64,000 bases of DNA, from assembly GCA_009763385.1 (NCBI GenBank), contig CM019827.1:97128177-97192176 (forward strand), written 5' to 3'. The translations under genes were made by a program, and so were the position numbers. Within the stretch, counting starts at the first letter, position 1. Each line of letters starts with the position of its first letter. Source of the DNA: Coix lacryma-jobi var. lacryma-jobi. Its lineage: Eukaryota; Streptophyta; Magnoliopsida; Poales; Poaceae. Below are positions 56,481 through 64,000 of the stretch, piece after piece. Below the pieces are notes generated by a model. The model saw only the letters and a program-made list of their open reading frames with translations, did no database searches and was not told the origin of the DNA.

Positions 56481-56856
56481 CTGGACAAAAGTAACAAGGT
56501 GAGAACGGATGCCTCATTTGGGACAAAGTAGAAGAGGGCAACCTCTTCCTGGAAGTGCTAGAGACGCCAAGCTCAGAACTATGTCTGCTCGCCACGGAAG
56601 ACATCTTCTAGATTGGATTGGATGATGATAGGAGGAAGAAGGGTTTTTCTTGGTTTTTGAGGTTAAAACAGGAGAGTTTGAAGGAGTAGGCCGAAACAAA
56701 GTGAGCGGTGACTTAAAAGGGCCCCAAAGGATGCATCGAGAGATGAATCGGCAGGTAAGGCAATTATGACATGCGAAATTTCCACGAGAGTGGATGCTTC
56801 CAGAGATTCCACGTCAGTAGTTCGGGAGAAAGGAATTTTGGAATAAATATTTATCC

Positions 56857-56873
56857 CAAAATTAGGGGGCATG
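56857..56873 (+). promoter_or_regulatory. polypurine tract of element 5
   Basis: AAAATTAGGGGGCA precedes the 3' LTR directly, with a GGGGG core. Confidence 0.7.
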
Positions 56874-58287
56874 TGTTTACACCAAAATTTGGATTAAAAA
56901 GGAGATGAACCGAATTCTACTAGAGATGACTGCAATTTGAGGAATCGGCGGAATCAGGGAAGATCGGCTGATCAGGTGGACCAGGAAAATGACAAGTGGA
57001 CCCAACCGACAGTGAGATGGGCATTAGGTAAATGACCAAGCGGTCGATCAGTTCTTGGAGTTTCGGCAAGTGTTTGTGCGGTCGGCTATCTTGTAAGGCA
57101 ATGACTCTATTCGGGAAGAAATATGGCAAGTGAAGCCGACTTGCTTGAGAAGACACGTGATAATGGAAAACACCGAAAAGAGAATAGGAATGGGACTCGT
57201 ATTTTCCAAGTTTTCATTATGTAAGTCATAGTCTTCCAGGACTCGTATTTCGCCCAAGGTATAAATATAAACCCCCAGCCATTGTAAAACTGTTCACAAC
57301 CATATCAATACAAATCGACCCTGTGCCATCTTCGAGTCCTTTGTCGTGTCGTCGAGTTCTTCGAGAGGAATTATCAATCTGTCGACCTTCGTAAGTCCCG
57401 ACAACCTTGTTATCATGTCTAGTATCATGCGGTGGATTTAGATGTGATGCAAGTAGTCTTGTTCGTATCCAATGGTCGTGCGGCAGACTTTTGTTAATGA
57501 TCAAGAAGTCTTTGCTTATGCTTTACTTTTGAGTAAAATACCGTGCGGCAGGCGTTTGCTTGATATGTTTAGCAGGAGCGAGGTAGTTATCGGCTCTATT
57601 CGATTTGGCAAGATCTAGTAGATTCATTAATTTACCATGTGTTGCATGATTTAATTAATTTTGTAACACTCTTTTGCCCAATCTAGATTGACTTTGTTCG
57701 GCCTTGCTTTACAAGTTTCATTGTATCCTAATAATCGCATGATCATGACGGCCGAATTAATTTCCAATCTAGATTGTTACGTGTTGTGGGTTCATACATG
57801 TCAATCATGCTTGAGCTTTGATAAAACTAGGTATCGTGCGGCAGATGCAGGTTTTAGATTAGTTTGATCATGTTTATGTGCATGTTCCTTCTTCATGGAC
57901 CCCCAATTCGGCTGGTTTGCCGAGCTTGGTTACACGTTATTTTATAATCTATCTCTTGTTCAAGCATGTCTTTTTACGTATGTGCATTCGACAACCAATT
58001 GTTTACATATGTTCATGTTTGGAGTTAGCCGAATGATCTTTAAAACTTGTTGACAGATAGCTTCTATAGCTATATGTCGTTGTGAGTGGCTTCAGGGCCG
58101 TAAATATGGAACTGTCTGGTCTCATGCGGCATGTTCCAGTTTTATTCTCACAGTTTTATCCCTTGTTGGCTTTCAGGTCAAACCGACTGGCACGTCTCCG
58201 GATTTCAATCCGTCCCGACACCCGATTGAAGCCACACTTTTTGGCTTGTTGTGTGTGAGGCACGGTGAGACACATTTTATGCCAATA
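56874..58287 (+). mobile_element. 3' LTR of element 5 (1414 bp)
   Basis: TGTTTACACC to ATGCCAATA; the final CA of the 5' copy has become TA. A TATAAATATA box is at 57260-57269. Confidence 0.95.
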
Positions 58288-58333
58288 GTAGCTTATCATG
58301 AGGCATAAAGGACAGACGAAATGGTTAAGAAAC

Positions 58334-59865
58334 TGAAAGGACCGTGACGCCTAAGAGGGGGGGTGAATTAGGCAACTTAAAACTTCTACTCTAAAACTAT
58401 GGCCTCTAATTTTCACCTAGACAAAACCTATGCAAGAACGTAAACTATCTACTGTGCAACTAAGGTTTTGCTACGTGTGTTTGCTATCTCTACCGCAAAA
58501 GGAGTTATGCAACCTAGTTTCCAAACCTATCAACTAGCAAAAGTAAGCTAGAAAAGGTAAAGCATATGAACAAAGTAGCAATGTAAATGCGGAAGCTAAT
58601 GAGTGTGATAGAGATGCAAACTCCCGTCGACGACTCCGGTATTTTTACCGAGGTATCGAGAAGCGCGCAAGCTTCCCCATAGTCCTCGTTGGAGCCCCTC
58701 GCAAGGAATCCCTCACAAGGGCCAAGCTCCCGGTCGGGTAACTCCGTGGATAGCTCCGGGCCTTCCCCACGCGCAAGTGGGTCTCCGGTTAAGCCACTCG
58801 TGGCAAAGCCTCTCCCGGATGCTCCCCGCCGTCTTCACTATCAAGTTTCCGGCCGAAACGCCGCGGGCCTTGTTCCCTTCGGTACACGGAGGCGGCCACA
58901 CCACAAACTCGGTTGGTGTGATCTCGCAAGATTACAAGCCCCGCCGTTGTACAACAACGATGCGCGCAAGCACCGGTAGATAAGAGGTTTTCAACCTCAC
59001 TAAACACTAGGTCTAACACCTAGAGCAAGCGCAAAGCGGTGGTCTAACTAGCTTAAGCACTTCGCAAAGCACCTATACTAATCACCTAGTATATCACTTA
59101 AGCACTTTGGTGGCTAGAGCAACTAAATATGTGTCTATACACTTGGTATACTTCCTTGAGCTCCAACCATCCTATTTTGGCCGGCCATGGGGGTATATAT
59201 AGAGCCCCAACCAAATAGAGCCGTTGGGCACCAAAGATGGTCTTGACTGCGCAGCATCGGACGCTGGAGTCGTGACCATCGGACGCGTCCGATGCTCCTT
59301 TAACGGCTAGATGCCAGCCTGACACTGTGTCGTAACGGCTACTTAGCGTGCGATGCTTGATCATCGGACGCGTCCGATGCTGCCAGAGCCTCTCTGGAAC
59401 CTTTCTGCATAGTCATCGGACGCAGGGTCCTATAGCGTTCGATGTTGCATCGGAGCGTCCAATGTTCGCTGTGCAGGTTTGCACAGTGTCACAGTCGCGT
59501 CTGATGCTTCTACTGGCGCTGACACGAGCTAGGGTTTACCATCGAAGCGTCCGACGCTTTTGAGCCAGCGTCCAATGTAGCGTCCGATGTACCTCCTTGC
59601 TTCGTTTCTTCGCGATTTCTTGCGCCATCTTGGTTCCATTCTTGTGCCTTGGACTTTGCTTGATCTTTAGGGTCTTCTACTGAGCTTCTAGGGTCTTTCT
59701 TGAGGTGTTGATCATCGGATCACCACGTCGCCTTAGTCCAAGTCACGTTTGCACCCTATTGGACTACAAAACAAATACTTGCAAACATATTAGTCCAATT
59801 TGGTTATGTTGTTCATCAAACACCAAAATCCGAAGTTAAATGGTCCGAGGTCCATTTTCCTTACA
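58334..59865 (-). mobile_element. 3' LTR of element 6 (about 1532 bp)
   Basis: On the minus strand it begins TGTAAGGAAAATGG directly after AAAAAGGGGGAGAT (59865) and ends in GTCACGGTCCTTTCA (58334). The flank GAAAC (58329-58333) should be the target duplication. A TATATATA box is at about 59194-59202, and a palindrome array stands upstream of it. Confidence 0.75.
59254..59590 (-). promoter_or_regulatory. array of CGTCCGATG / CATCGGACG motifs in the element 6 U3 region
   Basis: About ten copies or near-copies of a CGTCCGATG decamer in both orientations. Two form the perfect palindrome ATCGGACGCGTCCGAT (59278-59293 and 59363-59378). On the minus strand the array lies about 50-390 bp upstream of the TATA box, the place for promoter or enhancer sites. 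Confidence 0.8.
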
Positions 59866-61075
59866 ATCTCCCCCTTTTTGGTGATTGATGACAACACGAC
59901 CAAAACAAGCAAGTAAACAAATACATAGTTTAAAATGCAATCTACTTGCTAGGATGCAATGCAAAGGCAAGGTCATATGATGTTTTTAAAAGATACCAAA
60001 TTGAAACACATTTATTCTAGCATATCTTGCCCTTGCCATTGAGTTCCTTTTAGTGTCTTGATGGATTAGTTTTCCCTCTAAGTCCATAATCCACTTCCGC
60101 CCTTTGTTGGTCCATTCCCAAAAAGATAATCATAAAATTTTGAAAATTTGATTTTGGTTATTTTGTTTGTTTTAGTTTGGGCTTGGTGGTTTTGGTCCCT
60201 ACATATTCTCCCCCTTTGGAATCAAACACCAAAAAGGAAGACATTAAAGCTCAAGAGAGGAAACATTATATAAGCTAAACCCCCCCTAAGTATATGCATA
60301 CATATGGTGTAAAGCAAAGCATATGCATAAAGGGTAATTTAGTGGATAAAGGAGTTTAATCTATATAATGCATGGAGAATAGCATATGAAAATATCAAAA
60401 TGAAATCGACATAATGACATCGGTTAGGAATACCATATGTAGATATCAAATGAATCATCGTTACACATGATGCTTGTCTCCGGGAACTCCATTTTCCTTG
60501 CAATGAGACTACTATACACATGATAAACTTGAAGATAGTGTTAGTCTCAAAGTTTCCAAATTGTAGAGTAAACTCCCCCTCAAAGTGTGCATACAAGTTT
60601 GAAATACTTGTAGGAGACATGCACATTGACTTGTAAGGTCAAACTACCATTTTCCATATTGACATCACAAGAAGTGTGACACCAATTGAAGATGGTAATC
60701 AGGGTAGTTTATCTATAATTTGGACTTTGGCACATATAAGATAAATACAAAGTAAAAGAAGCTATGTGCCGTGCTTCTAACCAATTAAAACCATGTAGGA
60801 TTGCTCTAAGGATGTGAGTGATATCGAGCAAAACTACCATATGATAAGCCTAATGTGTGCATGACAAAAGATATGAAAATATCAATGCAAACCTAGGCAA
60901 TGAAGGAACTAGATGCTAAAAGTAATTGCAAGAAATTAAATCTAGTTACCTAACATGGGAGGGGGAACTTGGGTCCATAGTACCCACTAACATACTTGGC
61001 AATGACATGATCCAATGTGATGCACCCCATGATATGCACCCAAAACTTTGCCAAGTCTCCAAAATTCCCCCTAGC
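59866..61075 (-). promoter_or_regulatory. multiple polypurine tracts of element 6
   Basis: On the minus strand AAAAAGGGGGAGAT stands next to the LTR (59866-59880). Similar tracts are TCCAAAGGGGGAGAA (60207-60220), CTTAGGGGGGGTT (about 60279-60289), CTTTGAGGGGGAGT (60572-60585) and TAGGGGGAATTTT near 61065. No coding sequence is seen between them. Confidence 0.75.
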
Positions 61076-61087
61076 CAATTTTGCTAC

Positions 61088-62381
61088 TCACTTCCCTTTC
61101 GGGATCCAAACCTTTTTGGTGCTCTTCATGGTTGAGATAATACCCTTAGGCACCCAAATGCGTTTGACCCCATTGTTGGCTTGCTTATTCACCTTGATGG
61201 CCACCACCTTGTCATTCTTCTTTTTCTTCAAGAGATAGGGTGTGGCGGCCTTCTTGTTCACCTTGTTGGTGTAGGTGTTGGAGAGCTTGCTTGTTTGCTT
61301 TTTGTTTTTCTCTTTCTTCTTTTCTCCCCCATGCTTCACCTTGCACTCATAGGACTTGTGGCCTTCCTTGTGGCAAACATAACAAACCACAGTTTGCTCC
61401 TCATCAAGCTTCTTCACTCGACGGTGTTATCTTGATGAGTTCGGGTTTGCTTTGATTTGCCTTTTGCTTGAGTCAAGTCCTTGGTGAGGCGAGCCACTTC
61501 TTGTTTTAGTAGCTCATTCTCCATGGCAACTTCTTGTGTACATGTTTCTACAATAACATTCTCAACACAAACTTGTTTGCACATGGGTGAGTCTAAATCA
61601 AGTAAATCAAAGCAAGAAGTAGAGGCATCCTTTTTAGGTATATTAAAGATTGATTTCTCAATTTTAGGTGCCTTGGTGGGGTTTGCTCTGATGGTTTCAA
61701 GATTAGCAACTTTGTTAGTTAGCTCATCACAATGCTTGCACATAATTTCCATTTTAGTAAGCAAGCTTTTGTAAGCATCTTGTGTGCTAGCTATCTTTGC
61801 TTTTAGTTTTTCATTTTTCTTAACAAGTTGCTCATCCTTACTTGTGCTATCACATGTGCTTGTACTAGCCTCAAGTTTCTCAATTTTGTTAGATAGCTCA
61901 ACATTCAAATTTGAAAAGGTTTCATATTGTTCAAGCATAGTATTGTAGGCTTGTTGAGAGCTATCTAATTTTTCTTTTAAAGCATTGATTTTCTTTTGTT
62001 GACTAGTACAAGCTTTAGCATATTTAAGATTATCTTGCACAAGTTCATTATAAGAAGGTAGCTCATCATCACTATCACTATCACTAGAGATAGAGCTTGT
62101 GTTACCTCGTGCCATATGGCACATACGTGAGGAGCTTGATGATGAGTGCTTGCGGCCATGCCTCTTGTGTTGGGCTTCATCATCACTTGATGAATCGTCC
62201 CATGTCTTGATGGTGGTGAGAGCTTTGGCCTTGAATCCTTCTTTTTCTTGTCGTTGGGTGTGGGCTTTTGTTTTGGACAATCTTCCACAAAATGCCCTTT
62301 CTTGCCACATCTATAGCATCCCTTTTTTCTTTGCTCTCTTCTCTGATTGGTGAAGAGGCAATCTTCTATGGTGATGGGCAC
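61088..62381 (-). pseudogene. Sirevirus-like gag with two zinc knuckles, two frame changes
   Basis: Reading on the minus strand: a CYRCGKKGHFVEDC knuckle (CX2CX4HX4C) near 62320, a basic Lys run, then a frame change near 62230-62243 in an A-rich run. It continues with an acidic IKTWDDSSSDDE segment and a Ser/His-rich stretch, followed by a long coiled coil (about 62040-61450). A second frame change near 61415 precedes a second knuckle, CYVCHKEGHKSYEC, and a Lys-rich tail ending KKVWIPKGK. In this group gag binds RNA and builds the particle. The N-terminal half is missing. Confidence 0.85.
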
Positions 62382-62772
62382 ACTGCGGATACATGGGTGT
62401 ATGCCGGGTCTCTGAGTGATGAGTGATTGTCAACTGGGATGATGCGCATGTTCTTTGGCTTGTGTTGTGCAGGTGTCGAGCACGGATGCAGTGATCAAAG
62501 GCGAGGTGATGGTCAAGTAGAGACGTGCCGTGCCGATGGACCGAGAGTGGCGAAGGGCGGACGTGAGGCTTGGACTGAGGGACTAGAGGCCCGAGGATCA
62601 GCTGTGGTGGCTGGCAGCCTATGACGATGACAAGTAAAGAAGTGCGGTCATGTGTTGCCTGGGTCGAGGACTCGGGGACACGTGTTGGTGGACGGGGTGC
62701 ATGGGAGGTGCATCCCATCTACGACGTCGGTTTGGTGGTAGAGCCAGGGAAAAACCATCGGATGGACGGTTT

Positions 62773-63031
62773 CCAGGTTTGGGCCTCAAAACCTGGGCGT
62801 GGACGGTTTCCGAGTTTGGCCACAAAACTCGGGCTGAGGGTTTCCGAGTTTGGCCACAAAACTCGGGCTGAGGACGGTTTCCAGGTTTGGGCCTCAAAAC
62901 CTGGGCTCTGAGGGTTTGCCGAGTTTGGCCTCAAAACTCAGATGCTGGTGGGCTGGTTTCCCGGTTTGGGCCTCAAAACCGGGGGTTGGCTGGAAAAGGC
63001 TGGTTTCCCGGTTTGGGCCACAAAACCGGGG
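62773..63031. repeat. array of seven hairpin units with compensatory stems
   Basis: Units are of the form CCAGGTTT-gggcctca-AAACCTGG, CCGAGTTT-ggccaca-AAACTCGG and CCCGGTTT-gggcctca-AAACCGGG. When the left arm changes, the right arm changes to match. The spacing is irregular (about 33-50 bp). Confidence 0.9.
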
Positions 63032-63800
63032 GTACAGAGCGAGGGCGGCACGTGGCGGCGATCTGGAGGTTGCGTCGAGGCAACGCTTCGAATTGTGCGG
63101 GCGTGGCCGTCGGATACACCTACCACTCGAGTTGGTCCAGACTAACCCTAGGGTTTGAGTGGCTCGCTTTGTAATTAGAATAGAGAGGGGTAGAGTAGGA
63201 AATAGACTTAGGCTAGTAGTAGGATAAGTAGTCGGGAGACACCCTCCTCCCATCCATCTCAGTCATTTGCTCTTTCGCACTTAGGGTTTCCTGCTCTCCC
63301 ATCCCCTGCTGTAGCTAGCTGAGATCCGCAGAGAGACTTGCCTCTGTGTACTGTTGATTGTGAGGAAGTGAGACCGTAATCTCACGGTTGCAGTGCAGAT
63401 CAATGACTTGATTCGTATTTTGATTCGTGTTCTTCGCGTTCTTCGTTTCTTCACGATTTTCCCGTCACTCGATCTCTCTCTCCCGTGCGTCTTTGCGAAA
63501 TCCGTTTGAATCAACTTGTTCGTATTTGAAAGGAGATCATTTCCATTGAAGGAATTCATCTATCTCCCTACGAGCAAGTAGATCGGGTTGATTTCGTTTT
63601 CGTGGCACTTTTCGGTTCATCCTCCTCCCCTTTTGATTTCCCGGTGATTGACTCGATTTGAGCGGATGATTTCTTGGGGATAGTCTCCTAACTACTCCGT
63701 GATCATCCTCTCCAAGTTTGGGAACGTGGGATTTTGATTTGAATCGATTTGGAGATGATTTGGGAGAAGGGCGATCAAAATCGCCCTCCCTGAGTGACCG

Positions 63801-63995
63801 CGGACAGTCCGCCACTCAGGGCGCGGACAGTCCGCGAGTCGGGGACGAGCCAGACCAGTGGCACTGTTCTTCGGCTGATTTGGCTTTTGTTTGAACGGCG
63901 GACAGTCCGCAGTTCAAAGCCGCGGACAGTCCGAGAACGTCCAGGGACTTTGCAACGACCTTGCTGTTTGGCGAGTTTTGCCGGCGGACAGTCCG
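63801..63995. repeat. five copies of the palindrome CGGACAGTCCG
   Basis: Exact copies lie at 63801-63811, 63824-63834, 63899-63909, 63923-63933 and 63985-63995, each with pairing CGGAC/GTCCG arms around one central base. The core, reverse complemented, is CGGACTGTCCG, the type reported for LTR boxes of maize Sireviruses. Confidence 0.95.
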
Positions 63996-64000
63996 CCACT

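Larger units (their letters stand above)
49523..58287 (+). mobile_element. Ty3/gypsy element 5 (8.8 kb), nested in element 4
   Basis: LTRs of 1415 bp (49523-50937) and 1414 bp (56874-58287) begin TGTTTACACC. A perfect GTAGC duplication flanks the element (49518-49522 and 58288-58292). Gag and protease are broken, most of RT and all of integrase are missing, and an antisense coding remnant lies between pol and the 3' LTR. It is defective and could move only with help from related elements. Confidence 0.95.
44285..58333 (+). mobile_element. Ty1/copia element 4 (5' LTR to RNase H), interrupted twice
   Basis: A 5' LTR (44285-45383), an initiator-Met primer site and a copia-type RT/RNase H region on the plus strand. 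The RNase H end is split by element 5 (49523-58287) and resumes for 46 bp (58288-58333) before element 6 starts. The reading sense of the two sides fits across the GTAGC duplication. The 3' LTR is not in the window. Confidence 0.85.
58334..62385 (-). mobile_element. Sirevirus-like Ty1/copia element 6 (3' LTR, internal region, gag), truncated
   Basis: A minus-strand element inserted into the element 4 pol at 58334. The order on the minus strand is gag (62381-61088), a 1.2-kb non-coding region with several polypurine tracts, then the 3' LTR. Protease, integrase and RT are absent between gag and the tracts, so it is a deletion derivative. The 5' LTR and gag start are cut off near 62386 by other sequence. 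Multiple polypurine tracts and palindromic LTR motifs are known hallmarks of Sireviruses. Confidence 0.75.
62386..64000. other. LTR-like sequence interrupting element 6, runs off the right edge
   Basis: The gag of element 6 breaks off here. The new sequence is non-coding, with a hairpin array (62773-63031), a leader-like stretch (63170-63500) and a palindrome array at the far end. It looks like one or two LTRs of further retrotransposons, but no TG...CA ends, primer site or orientation can be fixed within the window. Confidence 0.5.

Noticed and set aside
62773..63031. CRISPR-like repeat array
   Set aside because: The organism is a plant, spacing is irregular, and the units are themselves hairpins with varying arms, not identical repeats with unique spacers.
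1..64000. tRNA, rRNA or snoRNA genes
   Set aside because: No stretch with the box A/box B pattern and cloverleaf arms, or with rRNA core sequence, was noticed. A covariance-model search would be decisive, and I could not run one.

Overview
This window looks like nuclear DNA of a grass, most likely a panicoid such as a sorghum, sugarcane or Miscanthus relative. The evidence is GT-AG introns, Tourist- and Stowaway-type MITEs with TTA/TAA and TA target duplications, Ty3/gypsy elements with TGGCGCC-type primer sites, and a Ty1/copia Sirevirus-like element with palindromic LTR motifs. The species itself is an inference. Two host genes look intact: an eight-exon auxilin-like J-domain gene (29395-38725, +) and a small single-exon MATH-domain gene (42478-42954, +). 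Two host-gene relics are also visible: a kinesin-7 motor fragment (28233-28680, +) and one exon of an ABCC transporter (44185-44256, -). Nearly everything else is transposable elements, many nested in one another.

Left part (1-12677). Gypsy element 1 (minus strand; 5' LTR 2003-3369 and a decayed gag that runs off the left edge) sits inside the pol of gypsy element 2 (minus strand; 5' LTR 7714-8229). The element 2 gag-pol keeps one frame but has five in-frame stops. To the right are LTR-like remnants, decayed hairpin repeats and a MITE embedded in a TA microsatellite.

Element 3 (12678-25812, minus strand, 13.1 kb) is the best-preserved transposon. It has two 741-bp LTRs and a gag-pol frame with one stop. 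Between pol and the 3' LTR lies a gene in the opposite orientation (13812-17307, +) with its own TATA box, two GT-AG introns, a Transposase_28-like domain, a nuclear localisation signal and a coiled coil. After the initiator Met its N-terminus matches the histone H3 tail at seven of eight positions. Three tandem arrays (67, 49 and about 88 bp units) separate this gene from the convergent pol. The 49-bp unit is also present inside the LTR of the unrelated element 1.

Centre (25813-44284). Here are two minisatellites, the kinesin relic, the auxilin-like gene (its large intron 6 holds a hAT-like MITE that is split by a small LTR element), a 1.15-kb giant inverted repeat, two MITEs, the MATH gene and the ABCC relic.

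Right part (44285-64000). Copia element 4 (+) carries a hAT element in its 5' LTR, and that hAT carries a Tourist MITE. Gypsy element 5 (49523-58287, +, perfect GTAGC duplication) interrupts the element 4 pol. A Sirevirus-like copia element 6 (minus) is inserted 46 bp further on and is itself cut by another LTR-like sequence from about 62386. Element 5 also carries a spliceable antisense coding remnant between pol and its 3' LTR. The recurring theme is palindrome or hairpin arrays in LTRs and UTRs, together with antisense genes in gypsy elements.
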